Shown: positions 27,734-38,000 of the stretch, piece after piece
Position numbering within the stretch: position 1 is the first letter of the stretch
Layout: every line of letters begins with the position of its first letter
Made by a program: the position numbers and the translations under genes
From: Hyphomicrobium_A sp044507625
Lineage (GTDB): Bacteria > Pseudomonadota > Alphaproteobacteria > Rhizobiales > Hyphomicrobiaceae
DNA length: 64,000 bases
Direction of reading: 5' to 3'
Assembly (NCBI GenBank): GCA_044507625.1
Contig: JBIQJE010000013.1
Coordinates: 43,539-107,538, forward strand
Notes under the pieces: model-generated
Told to the model about the DNA's origin: nothing
Databases searched by the model: none
Seen by the model: the letters and a program-made list of their open reading frames with translations, nothing else

Positions 27734-28243
27734 TTAGAGACGGTAGCGGATCTGGTCGGACCAGAAGCGCTCCAGGCGTACCAGCGCCTTGTTGAGCCCG
27801 CGGAAATCTTCCTCGGATACTTCGCCCACCGTCTCCACCGAGCCGAGCTGGCGATTGTAGAGCTTCTGCACGACCTCGCAGGCTTCCTTGCCCTTGTCGG
27901 TGAGGCTCACACGCACGCTGCGGCGGTCGGTCTCCGAGCGCTTGTAGTGCAGGTAGCCCATGTCGACGAGCTTCTTGAGATTGTAGGAAACGTTCGAGCC
28001 GAGATAATAGCCGCGCGTTTTGAGCTCGCCCGCGGTCAGCTCGCTGTCACCGATATTGTAGAGCAGCAACGCTTGGACGCTGTTGAGATCCGCTCCACCG
28101 AGACGATCGAACTCGTCCTTGATCACGTCGAGCAGGAGCCGGTGCAGTCTTTCAACGAGACGCAACGCCTGCAGGTATTCGGAACTGAAGCTTTCATTCT
28201 GCACTGGCGCACGATGGCGCGCCACATCGAGCGCAACACTCAT
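27734..28243 (-). CDS. ldtR: MarR family regulator, LdtR-like
   Basis: The 169-residue product is a winged-helix MarR regulator: LGGADLNSVQALLLYNIG, then the recognition region TRGYYLGSNVSYNLKKLVDMGYLHY and the wing KRSETDRRSVRVSLTDKG. This form, with the YYLGSNVSYN helix, is the alphaproteobacterial LdtR subgroup, which controls an L,D-transpeptidase gene. Such a gene lies next downstream on the same strand. A terminator follows this gene, and two TCCGGA palindromes lie in its promoter, suggesting autoregulation. The name rests on similarity and context. Confidence 0.85.
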   Translation of the reverse strand: MSVALDVARHRAPVQNESFSSEYLQALRLVERLHRLLLDVIKDEFDRLGGADLNSVQALLLYNIGDSELTAGELKTRGYYLGSNVSYNLKKLVDMGYLHYKRSETDRRSVRVSLTDKGKEACEVVQKLYNRQLGSVETVGEVSEEDFRGLNKALVRLERFWSDQIRYRL

Positions 28244-28270
28244 AACTGCCTCACACTGTTTGACGCCGGT

Positions 28271-28303
28271 TCCGGATATTTTTGTTTGTCCGGATTATGC
28301 CAA
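28271..28303 (-). promoter_or_regulatory. Candidate promoter with paired TCCGGA operators before the ldtR-like gene
   Basis: On the minus strand TTGGCA (28298-28303) and AATATC (28275-28280) are 17 bases apart. Two copies of the palindrome TCCGGA lie at 28271-28276, against the -10, and at 28289-28294, in the spacer, with centres 18 bases apart. This layout would suit autorepression, but the binding sequence of this regulator is not known to me. Confidence 0.4.
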
Positions 28304-28416
28304 CAGGTAGGGCATAAAACTAAAAGTCACCTAAATAGCCATAGTAAAAGAACAGTAACGGGGTGCCCGTGGAACGCCTCGTTCATCACACCAAAATGTA
28401 ATTTATGCATTGCGCA

Positions 28417-29511
28417 TTAGACGCGTGCGGCCTGCATTTCCGGGCGTGTCGGCAGTACGAGTTCCTCTGCGCCCGTCGGCGCAAAGTAGTCGTCAACCAT
28501 GTCCGTAGAGACATCTTTTAGCGTGTGCGGATTCCACCGCGGATTTCCGTCTTTATCGATGAGCACCGCGCGCACGCCTTCACGAAAATCATTTCCTTCG
28601 AGAAAGCGGCACGCGAGTCGATAGTCGATGCTGAGCGTCTGGCGCAGATCGAGCGCGCGCGCATCGCGGATGTGACGGTGCGTTACCTTGAGAGAAAGCG
28701 GCGCGCGCGCATTGAGATCGGCAATGACGCCTTCCGCCCATTCGTGCTCATCGCCCTCCACCGCTTGCAGACGCGCAATGATTTCTTCGACCGTCGGCGC
28801 GCTGAAGCATTTCGCGATGACCGCTTCCACGTCGGCGAGCTCGCCCGGTCCCGGATCGACGTGCCGCTCATCGAGCAACGGATCGACGGGCCACGTGTCG
28901 GCCAGCGCTGCCTTGATCTCCTCGAAGCGCGCCGCCGGAATGCAATGAGTCAAAAGTCCGAGCGCAAAGGCGTCCGCCGCGCCGATGGTGCGCCCCGTCA
29001 GGCCGAGATACATGCCGATGTGGTTGGGCATGCGCGAGAGCGTCCACGCAACGCCCACGTCGGGAAAAAGTCCGATCGCCGTTTCGGGCATCGCGAACTT
29101 GTAGCGCTCCCCTGCCACCCGGTGCGTGCCGAACAGCGAGATGCCGACCCCCGACCCCATGACCGCGCCGTCGATCAATGAAATGGTCGGCTTGGAAAAG
29201 CACTCGTGTAGCCAGTTCAGCGCATATTCGTCCTTGAACGCCTGCCGAGCCGCGCCGACGTCCTGGGCGGCGAGACGCACGATCTCGCGCACATCCCCGC
29301 CCGCCGAGAACGCCTTCTCGCTCGCCGACTGCATGACGACACAATAGGTCTGTGGCTCACGGGCGAACCGGGGCAGCGCCTCCGCGAGTTGCCTGCGCAT
29401 GGCGATCGTCAGCGCGTTGAGCGCGCGGGGGCGGTTGAGCGTGACGACGCCACAGGAGCCGCGGGCTTCAATCAGGATTTCCCCGGCGGGCTGCGTGGAC
29501 GCTTCCGTCAT
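28417..29511 (-). CDS. 3-hydroxyisobutyryl-CoA hydrolase-like crotonase
   Basis: The roughly 364-residue product belongs to the enoyl-CoA hydratase/isomerase family. It is longer than plain hydratases and fits 3-hydroxyisobutyryl-CoA hydrolase, an enzyme of valine breakdown. Visible features are VTLNRPRALNALT, SAGGDVREI in the oxyanion-hole region, and AMPETAIGLFPDVGVAW, with the Glu and Asp typical of the hydrolase. The C-terminal third (LSIDYRLACRFLEGNDFREG) also fits. The start at 29511 is an ATG; a GTG at 29538 is possible. No other branched-chain breakdown genes are adjacent. Confidence 0.88.
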   Translation of the reverse strand: MTEASTQPAGEILIEARGSCGVVTLNRPRALNALTIAMRRQLAEALPRFAREPQTYCVVMQSASEKAFSAGGDVREIVRLAAQDVGAARQAFKDEYALNWLHECFSKPTISLIDGAVMGSGVGISLFGTHRVAGERYKFAMPETAIGLFPDVGVAWTLSRMPNHIGMYLGLTGRTIGAADAFALGLLTHCIPAARFEEIKAALADTWPVDPLLDERHVDPGPGELADVEAVIAKCFSAPTVEEIIARLQAVEGDEHEWAEGVIADLNARAPLSLKVTHRHIRDARALDLRQTLSIDYRLACRFLEGNDFREGVRAVLIDKDGNPRWNPHTLKDVSTDMVDDYFAPTGAEELVLPTRPEMQAARV

Positions 29512-29699
29512 CGTCGGTGCTGCGGTCTTCTCTTGCACAACTTTGTTCCCGTTCCCTGCTCGCTATGCGGCCCGGATCATCAATCGGACCGAATTCCCTA
29601 TACACTCGGGCCGATTATAGGGAAACTTGCGCGGTCGATTCGCCAATGCTGGCAGGCCCCCCGTGCGCAAAGCACCAAAAACACGTGGAGACGCGAACG

Positions 29700-30854
29700 A
29701 TGTTGCGAGCCGGCCTTCGATTCCCCGCGGTGCTCGGGACGGTCGTCTGTGCGATGGGCTCCGCCGCGGCCGAGCCCGATTGGTCGACGCTGGCGATACG
29801 CAATAGCGGCGAGGCCTCCGGCGCGCAATTCACCCATCAGATTCAGCTGAAGGGCAGCATTCCGCCGGGCATCGTCGTCGCGCCCGCGGCGGCACCCGTG
29901 CTCCCCGAACGCAAGCCCGACACCGGAGAAGCGATCGCGGCGCCCGCGCCTGCACCCGATGTCTGGAGCCCCGAGCAGATCGCCGAAGCGCGCGCCCGCT
30001 GCACCGCGGCGCTCAAGCGCCTCAACGCCAGCGTCGTATATGAAGAGCCGATAAAGGACGGCGACTGTGGCGATCCCGCTCCGATCAGCCTCTCCCGGCT
30101 GGGCAACGTCACCTTCACGCCCGCCGCCCGGATCAACTGCGGCATGCTCGTCCCCCTCGACGCCTGGATCAGCAAGAACCTGCAGCGTTCCGCCATGCGC
30201 CAGCTCGGCGCCCGCATCAACACCATCGAGGTGATGAGCGACTATTCCTGCCGCACGGCCCTCGGGCGCGTCGGCAAGCGGCTGAGCCAGCACGCCTACC
30301 TCGACGCCCTTGATATCCGCGGCTTTATCACCAACAAGGGCGATCGCGTGCACGTGCTCGACGGCTGGGGATCGACTGAGCGCGACATCGCCAAGGCGAA
30401 GGCGAAGGAAGAACAGATCAAGGCCGCCGCCCAGGAAGCAGCGAAGGCCCACGGTCAGGCTGCGCCAGCACAAATGACGGCCCAGGGCAAAGAAACCGCG
30501 GGTGCGGCCACGAGCAAGATCATGCGCGCGGGAAGCGTCGACATGGTCAATGCCATTTTGCCGGGTGCGAACAAGCAGAAGCAGTCCGCAGCCCGCCTCG
30601 GCGGCCCGCCGGACAACACCAAGAGCGCGCGCCGCGCCGGCGCCAATCCCGCATTCGGCAGCACGACTGTCTTGCCCGTCGAGCCCGTGATGGCGCCGCC
30701 TCCGGCCGATCCCAAGGCGCGCTTCCTGCGCGAAGCCCATGCCTCCGCCTGCAAGATCTTCGGAACCACTCTCGGCCCCGAGGCCAACGAGATGCACCGC
30801 AACCATTTCCACGTCGATATGGCGCAGCGGAAGATCAAAAATATCTGCAAGTGA
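29700..30854 (+). CDS. Extensin family protein with a low-complexity insertion
   Basis: The 384-residue product has a signal peptide (MLRAGLRFPAVLGTVVCAMG, then SAAAEP) and an extensin-like C-terminal domain, a periplasmic fold related to peptidoglycan enzymes. Family landmarks are INCGMLVPLDAWIS, MSDYSCRTALGRVGKRLSQH, ALDIRGF and, near the end, LGPEANEMHRNHFHVDM. Between the ALDIRGF part and the final HFHVD part lies an insertion of roughly 120 residues rich in Ala, Lys, Gln and Gly. The exact reaction is unknown. It lies 87 bases upstream of hemB. Confidence 0.85.
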   Translation: MLRAGLRFPAVLGTVVCAMGSAAAEPDWSTLAIRNSGEASGAQFTHQIQLKGSIPPGIVVAPAAAPVLPERKPDTGEAIAAPAPAPDVWSPEQIAEARARCTAALKRLNASVVYEEPIKDGDCGDPAPISLSRLGNVTFTPAARINCGMLVPLDAWISKNLQRSAMRQLGARINTIEVMSDYSCRTALGRVGKRLSQHAYLDALDIRGFITNKGDRVHVLDGWGSTERDIAKAKAKEEQIKAAAQEAAKAHGQAAPAQMTAQGKETAGAATSKIMRAGSVDMVNAILPGANKQKQSAARLGGPPDNTKSARRAGANPAFGSTTVLPVEPVMAPPPADPKARFLREAHASACKIFGTTLGPEANEMHRNHFHVDMAQRKIKNICK

Positions 30855-30941
30855 GCCGGTTGGTCGCGGGCCTTTCGCCCAGACTTGCAAAACCTGCCCC
30901 GTTGCTATGAGTGTGGCCGAGCCTTACCCTGGACGCCCACA

Positions 30942-32033
<1,092 letters not shown>

Positions 32034-32104
32034 GCGCTCGGGCTCGTGCTATGTCCCGCGCCGCATCGGCGCGAAGTCGCGCGACCATACCCACAGACAA
32101 AGAA

Positions 32105-32132
32105 GGGCGCGGAAGACGTCGCTTCCGCGCCC
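32105..32132 (-). terminator. Probable terminator of the first EF-hand gene
   Basis: An 11-bp perfect stem (GGGCGCGGAAG with its complement) with a 6-base loop is followed on the minus strand by TTCTTTGTC. It lies 20 bases after the stop of the EF-hand gene, and also 72 bases after hemB on the other strand. Confidence 0.6.
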
Positions 32133-32151
32133 ATGCTTCTGGCGCCGTCAC

Positions 32152-32565
32152 TTATCGGCTGTTGCCTTCCGGCGTCATCGTCGGAACCGACTGATCCATC
32201 CGGTTCGTAGGCGGATGGGGCGTATCGCCCATGTTGCGATTGCCCTTTGCGCTCCCGGCCTCACCCGAGCTCGCACCGCTCGCAGCGGAGCTCTTCACGA
32301 GGCCGGTGTTACACGCCTTCATGAACTCGTCTTTCTCGAGGGTGTTATCACCATCCGGGTTCGCCGCTGCGAAATCGGTTACGTATGCAGCCGCCTGCGA
32401 TTGCGTGATCGGCTTGCCGTCCGGGCTCGCCGAGTTCCACAGTGACGAGCATTCCGCCGCCGACATTTTCATCGTGCCTTGCGGGTCATTTTGCGCATAT
32501 GCGCCAATCGCCGATGCCGCTGAAAACAGTCCGACGAGCACAATCCGTTTGATGGAAACATCCAT
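32152..32565 (-). CDS. Exported protein with one EF-hand-like loop
   Basis: The 137-residue product begins with a signal peptide ending in AYAQ (about residue 25). The ATG at 32565 has a good ribosome-binding site (AGGAGAG, seven bases upstream). In the middle, NPDGDNTLEKDEF reads as a calcium-binding EF-hand loop, preceded by the helix SQAAAYVTDFAAA and followed by FMKACNTG. The C-terminal 45 residues are Ser-, Gly- and Pro-rich and probably unstructured. The role is unknown; calcium sensing or storage in the periplasm is a guess. Another EF-hand protein is encoded next upstream on the same strand. Confidence 0.7.
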   Translation of the reverse strand: MDVSIKRIVLVGLFSAASAIGAYAQNDPQGTMKMSAAECSSLWNSASPDGKPITQSQAAAYVTDFAAANPDGDNTLEKDEFMKACNTGLVKSSAASGASSGEAGSAKGNRNMGDTPHPPTNRMDQSVPTMTPEGNSR

Positions 32566-32899
32566 AGCCACGCTCTCCTGTGTTGACGTTCGTGCCGGCG
32601 TAATGCGCCAGTCTCCCCAGGCAACGCATCGTCGGAAAGGATGTTCCGTGCTTTCCTGCGATGCGCATAACGCCGGGTGTTGAGGAATCCCGTTTCTGCA
32701 CGCCGCGGGTGAGTGAAGCGCGTGCTCGCCAGGCGCAGCGGCGTGCTCCTCGGGACGCACCTTTGAGGAGCGCTAACATCCATCGTGACCACTTCGTCAC
32801 GGCAGTCGCTCTTAAAGCACGATCGCCTTTCTTCGCATCGCGATACGGCTCCGGACTGCTTCACGCTTCGGACTGATGAGATCAGAAGCGATCATGGGT
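32566..32899. other. Intergenic region between the two EF-hand genes
   Basis: About 330 bases with no clear gene on either strand. It presumably holds the promoter of the left EF-hand gene. The large gap suggests the two genes are not one operon. No terminator for the right-hand gene was seen. Confidence 0.35.
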
Positions 32900-33313
32900 C
32901 TAGTGGATGAGCTTCACGAGCCGTTGTCCCGCGCGGGACTTCAGCTCGCTCTTCTTCAGCGCGCCCTCATGGTGCCGGTTGGCGGCGATGAACCGCTTCT
33001 CGACGAGCGCCTCGTACTCGCTCTGATCGAGCGTGCCGTCGTTGTCAGGATCCGCCTTCTTCAACTCCTTGGCCTTGACCCGTCCGGCGAGCTTCGTTGC
33101 ATCGAGCTTGCCGCTGTTGTCGGTATCGAGCTTCTTGAACGTGTCGGCACCGGCTGCCTTCGCCTCCGCAAGATCGACCGTACCGTCGTTGTCAGGATCG
33201 AGCACCTTCATCAGGGCCGTATCGATCTTCACCTTGGCCGATGCGGGCATGGCGACGAGCGCCGTTGCACCGAGCGCGATCGCAGCCGAGAGCAAAATTC
33301 GAGAAATCATCAC
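32900..33313 (-). CDS. Exported EF-hand (calmodulin-like) protein
   Basis: The 137-residue product has a signal peptide ending in MPASAK (about residue 26) and then three EF-hand loops: DPDNDGTVDLAE, DTDNSGKLDATK and DPDNDGTLDQSE. A fourth, degenerate loop may follow (ANRHHEGALKKSEL). The loops carry the expected acidic residues at calcium positions 1, 3, 5 and 12. It is probably a periplasmic calcium-binding protein. Similar small EF-hand proteins are common in Hyphomicrobium-like bacteria, but their target is unknown. Confidence 0.8.
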   Translation of the reverse strand: MMISRILLSAAIALGATALVAMPASAKVKIDTALMKVLDPDNDGTVDLAEAKAAGADTFKKLDTDNSGKLDATKLAGRVKAKELKKADPDNDGTLDQSEYEALVEKRFIAANRHHEGALKKSELKSRAGQRLVKLIH

Positions 33314-33457
33314 ACAATCTCCAGATCATCTTTTACCGGTCAGGAAGATTGCTTATCGTCCGCGCGTTCTCTCCACTAGGAAACCCCAGCGCAGCAGTAT
33401 GCATGCCGTCATCGTAGCGACGATGATGCGCAGAAAACTTGAGTGAAAGACGATGGG

Positions 33458-33976
33458 TTAGCGGCGCACGCGGCGGCGCGGCTGGAAAAAATCTTCCTCC
33501 GACGGCGCGTCGCCGCCCGCTTCCGGGGCCGCGCTCTCGCTGCTGCGTTGCGCAACCGAGCCCCGCGGCTTCTGGCAATCGGTCAGCCACACGTCGAACA
33601 CGGGATGCTCCACCGCATTGAGACCGGGGCTTTCCGCGAACATCCAGCCGGTGAAGATGCGCCTTTCATCGCCATCGAGCTGTATCTCGTCGACTTCGAC
33701 GAAAGACGTCGTCTTCGGCTGCTCCTCCGGCGGCCGGGAGTAGCACGCACGCGGAGTAACCTTGAGCGCGCCGAACTGCACCGTTGAATTGAGAGGGACC
33801 TCGAACTTCGAGGTGCGGGCCGTCACCTTGTCGAGCGCAGAGAAAACGGCGATCGAGTTATCGATGCGGTCGGCGTGGACGGGAGAGCCGATGAGCAACA
33901 TTGCACCACATAGAAGGAGTGCCGCCCCCCTGTGAGGAACCCGCGCTCCCCGTCCGCACACACGCCCCTGCTCCAT
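33458..33976 (-). CDS. DUF2155 domain exported protein
   Basis: DUF2155 proteins are alphaproteobacterial and of unknown function. The match is strong: CYSRPPEEQPKTTSFVEVDE and RIFTGWMFAESPGLNAVEH, followed by PVFDVWLTDC. A hydrophobic signal segment precedes it (LLLCGAMLLIGSPVHA). The start is uncertain: ATGs at 33976, 33991 and 34015 are all possible, and 33976 gives a normal signal peptide. The C-terminal 35 residues are Ser-, Glu- and Arg-rich. It lies 171 bases after the NDUFA12 gene on the same strand, an arrangement common in the order. Confidence 0.85.
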   Translation of the reverse strand: MEQGRVCGRGARVPHRGAALLLCGAMLLIGSPVHADRIDNSIAVFSALDKVTARTSKFEVPLNSTVQFGALKVTPRACYSRPPEEQPKTTSFVEVDEIQLDGDERRIFTGWMFAESPGLNAVEHPVFDVWLTDCQKPRGSVAQRSSESAAPEAGGDAPSEEDFFQPRRRVRR

Positions 33977-34147
33977 GCCGATCTCAACCATCCCTTCAGC
34001 GACCGCCTCCGCCATTTTATAGGCAAGCCCGATACTTCCGGTCGCCTCCCTGAGCCGCGAGTTGGGCCGAAGTAGGGAAATTCCGCCGGCGAGACGCTTC
34101 ATCGTTTCCATTCGAAGCGCGGCCCTGGCACCAGCTTCGGACACGCC

Positions 34148-34549
34148 TCACGCGTCGGGGCGCCAGGGCTTATAGTCGGCGGTACCCTTAGGACGCTTGC
34201 CCTGTCCCAGGATCGAGCCCGGCGGGCGATAGGCGGCGGGCGTTCCCGTCTGATTCATGAGATGCGGACGCTGCCAGGGGCGCGGCTCATAGTTCTGCTG
34301 CGAGGGCGGCGTGTCGACCGTGTAGTGCAGCCAGCCAAACCACCCCGCCGGAACCTTCGAAGCCTCGGCAAAATCCCTATAGGTCACCCAGCGGCGCGGA
34401 CGGCCGAGCGGCCCCACGCCCTTTTTCTGCTCGTAGTACCGGTTGCCGAACTCGTCGGTGCCGACGAGGCGTCCCTGACGCCAGATCGTGAGGCGCGTGC
34501 CCCACGTATTGCCGCCCCACCAACAGAGGATCTCGCTGAAAAAGCCCAT
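34148..34549 (-). CDS. NADH:ubiquinone oxidoreductase NDUFA12-type subunit
   Basis: NDUFA12 is an accessory subunit of respiratory complex I shared by alphaproteobacteria and mitochondria. The 133-residue product has WWGGNTWGTRLTIW, LVGTDEFGNRYYE and GWFGWLHYTVDTPP, all typical. The ATG at 34549 (MGFFSEI) fits the family start; upstream sequence does not. It probably sits on the membrane arm side of the complex. The complex I core genes are not in this window. Confidence 0.93.
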   Translation of the reverse strand: MGFFSEILCWWGGNTWGTRLTIWRQGRLVGTDEFGNRYYEQKKGVGPLGRPRRWVTYRDFAEASKVPAGWFGWLHYTVDTPPSQQNYEPRPWQRPHLMNQTGTPAAYRPPGSILGQGKRPKGTADYKPWRPDA

Positions 34550-35080
34550 GTCTCTTGCTCGCTGCTTCGCCTGCACCATCGCCCAGATCGCCCTGCGCAG
34601 CAATGGAATCCACCTCTTCCGCCGGGCGCGGCAGATCCGCAACACCCCTAGCTCCTGGAATCGCCCTACGCTGGATTCGCCGGGATGCAGACGACGCATT
34701 TTGCTGCACAGGCCCCGAGCGCCCCGTTCTGCGGCGCCAATTTCGCGACGCTGTTCAAGCCCCCACAGGAAATCCACCGGTTCTCCAGCGCTTGTTCGGC
34801 TGAAAATCAACATATTGTATGTTGTCTATGCCGATGTGGCGACAACACTACTAGCTGTAGACCTCCGTCACGAATCGAGCGAACTTAGTGGCGGTGCTGA
34901 GGCGACGTAGCGGCAATCCCTTCGGAGGGTTGCTTGCCGCTGTCTCCGGCACGGTGTCTGCGTCGGGGCCCAGTTGGCCCGCCCCCTGAAAAACGAAAGT
35001 AAACAGCAAGCGCATGAAAGCGCGTGCGGGGGGAGTTCGTGTTGCGTTCCGTCAACTCACCATGCATTCGGGGGACTCTT
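34550..35080. other. Intergenic region and leader of nrdJ
   Basis: About 530 bases with no convincing gene. Two elements stand out on the plus strand. CAACATATTGTATGTTG (34808-34824) has 7-bp perfect arms around a 3-base centre and could be an operator. AGCGGCAA/TTGCCGCT (34909-34916 and 34934-34941) forms an 8-bp stem over a GC-rich inner hairpin, inside what is probably a long untranslated leader of nrdJ. No B12-box typical of cobalamin riboswitches was recognised. Confidence 0.45.
34808..34824. repeat. Inverted repeat upstream of nrdJ, possible operator
   Basis: CAACATATTGTATGTTG has perfect 7-bp arms and is AT-rich in a GC-rich region. NrdR, encoded in this window, binds AT-rich palindromes before reductase genes; a weaker second palindrome at about 34845-34858 lies nearby, but the spacing does not match known NrdR box pairs. 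Confidence 0.35.
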
Positions 35081-38000
35081 ATGAAGATTACGCGGCGCTT
35101 CACCACGGCTGGCACCTCGCCCTACGACCTCATCGAGTTCCGCCGCGCAACGAGCGAGATCAAAAACCCCGACGGCTCGATCGTCTTCCGCCTCGAAGGC
35201 TTCATGGTGCCTGCCCAGTGGAGCCAGGTCGCCGCCGACATCCTCGCCCAGAAATATTTCCGCAAGGCCGGCGTCGCCCGTGCCCTGAAGAAGGTCGAGG
35301 AGACGCAGATCCCACCCTGGGCATGGCGCTCCGTGCCCGACGAAAAAGCCCTCGCCCAGCTCCCCAAGGAAGAGCGCTACGGCGGTGAAGCGGACGCCCG
35401 CCAGGTGTTCGACCGTCTCGCCGGCACGTGGACCTATTGGGGCCTCAAGGGCGGCTACTTCACGACCGAGGAGGACGCGCGCGCCTTCTTCGACGAGATG
35501 CGCTACATGCTCGCCATGCAGATGGCGGCGCCGAACAGCCCGCAGTGGTTCAACACCGGTCTGCACTGGGCCTATGGAATCGATGGCCCCGGCCAGGGCC
35601 ACATGTACGTCGACCACGAGACGGGCGAGCTGACCCTCTCGGCCTCGGCCTACGAGCATCCCCAGCCGCACGCCTGCTTCATCCAGTCCATCGAGGACGA
35701 TCTCGTCAACGAGAACGGCATCATGGACCTCTGGGTGCGTGAGGCGCGCCTCTTCAAGTATGGCTCCGGCACCGGCTCCAATTTCTCCAAGCTGCGCGGC
35801 GCCAATGAAAAGCTGTCCGGCGGCGGCAAGTCGTCGGGCCTGATGAGCTTCCTGAAGATCGGCGACCGCGCTGCGGGCGCCATTAAGTCCGGCGGCACGA
35901 CGCGCCGCGCGGCGAAGATGGTGGTTGTCGACGTCGACCACCCGGACATCGAGGAATACATCAACTGGAAGGTGAAGGAGGAGCAGAAGGTCGCCGCCCT
36001 CGTCACCGGCTCGAAGATCTGCCAGAAGCGGCTGCAGGCCGTGCTGAAAGCGTGCGTCAACTGCGACGCCGACGGCGATGCTTGTTTTGATCCCGCGAAG
36101 AACCCGGCTCTGAAGCGCGCCATCCGCGAAGCGCGCCGCGACGAAGTGCCGATGAACTACGTGCACCGCGTGATTCAGTTCGCGCGCCAGGGCTACACCA
36201 GCATCGACTTCGCCACCTACGACACCGACTGGGATTCGGAAGCCTATCTCACCGTCTCGGGCCAGAACTCAAACAACTCGGTGCGCGTCACCGACGATTT
36301 CCTCCGCCGTGTGGAAGAGGATGGCGATTGGGAGCTGACGCGCCGCCTCAACGGCAAGCCGCACAAGGTGCTGAAGGCGCGCGACCTGTGGGAGCAGATC
36401 GGCCACGCCGCGTGGGCATCCGCCGATCCGGGCATCCAGTTCCACACCACCATCAACGACTGGCACACCTGCCCGCAGTCGGGTCCGATCCGGGCATCGA
36501 ACCCGTGCTCGGAATACATGTTCCTCGACGACACGGCGTGCAACCTCGCCTCCGTCAACCTGATGATGTTCCGCCAGAAGGATGGCTCGTTCAACGTCGA
36601 CGGCTTCGAGCACGCCTGCCGCCTCTGGACCGTCGTGCTCGAGATCTCGGTGCTGATGGCGCAGTTCCCCTCGCGCCAGATCGCCGAGCTCTCCTATCGC
36701 TACCGCACGCTCGGCCTCGGCTTTGCGAACATCGGCGGGCTGCTGATGGCGAGCGGCATCGGCTATGACTCGGCCGAGGGACGAGCGATCTGCGGCGCGA
36801 TCTCCGCCGTCATGACCGGCGTCGCCTACGCGACCTCAGCTGAGATGGCCCGTGAGCTCGGCCCGTTCGCCGGCTATCATGACAACGCCGCCGACATGCT
36901 GCGCGTCATCCGCAACCATCGCCGCGCCGCCTATGGCCATAGAGACGGCTACGAGAGTCTCGCCACGTTCCCGGTGCCGCTCGACCATGACGCATGCCCG
37001 GAAGTCTCGCTCATCGAGGCGGCCAAGCGCGCATGGGATCGCGCCCTTTCCCTCGGCAAGAGCCACGGCTTCCGCAACGCGCAGGCAACCGTGATTGCCC
37101 CGACGGGCACCATCGGCCTCGTGATGGATTGCGACACCACCGGCATCGAGCCCGACTTCGCCCTCGTAAAGTTCAAGAAGCTCGCGGGCGGCGGCTACTT
37201 CAAGATCATCAACCGCGCCGTGCCTGAGGCACTGCGCACGCTTGGCTACCGCGAAAGCGAGATTGCCGAGATCGAGGCCTACGCCGTCGGCCACGGCTCC
37301 CTCGCGCAGGCCCCCGCCATCAATCCTTCGACGCTGCGTGCCAAGGGCTTTGACGACGAAGCGCTGGCAAAGGTCGAGGCGAGCCTCGAGAGCGCCTTCG
37401 ACATCAAGTTCGTCTTCAACAAGTGGACGCTCGGCGAAGCTTTCATCGTCGAGACGCTGAAGATCGACGCCGCGAAGGTGCAGGATCCGGCATTCGACCT
37501 GCTCACCGCGCTCGGCTTCTCCAAGAAGGAGATCGAAGCTGCCAACGAGCATGTCTGCGGTGCTATGACCCTCGAAGGCGCGCCGCACCTCAAGACGGAG
37601 CATCTGCCGATCTTCGACTGCGCCAATCCGTGCGGCCGCAAGGGCAGGCGCTACCTGTCGGTCGACAGCCACATCCACATGATGGCCGCCTCCCAGCCGT
37701 TCATCTCGGGCGCCATCTCCAAGACCATCAACATGCCGAACGAGGCGACGGTCGAGGACTGCAAGGCCGCCTACAAGCTCTCATGGAAGCTGGCGCTGAA
37801 GGCCAACGCCCTCTACCGCGATGGCTCCAAGCTCTCCCAGCCGCTCAACGCGCAGGTCCTGGGCGACGACATCGACGAGCAGGAGGATGCCGCCGAGCAG
37901 ATGCTCGCCGACAAGCCGCAGCTTCAGCGTGCCCTTGCGGCCGCCGAGAAGCTCGCCAAGCGCGTCGCGGAGCTTGAGACCTCGCTCCATGCCGCCAGTG

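Noticed and set aside
34842..34858. A second NrdR-like box next to the palindrome before nrdJ.
   Set aside because: The centre-to-centre distance to the first repeat is about 35 bases, not the 31-32 typical of NrdR box pairs, and the arms are imperfect.
34860..35080. A cobalamin riboswitch in the nrdJ leader.
   Set aside because: I could not find the conserved B12-box sequence, only general hairpins.
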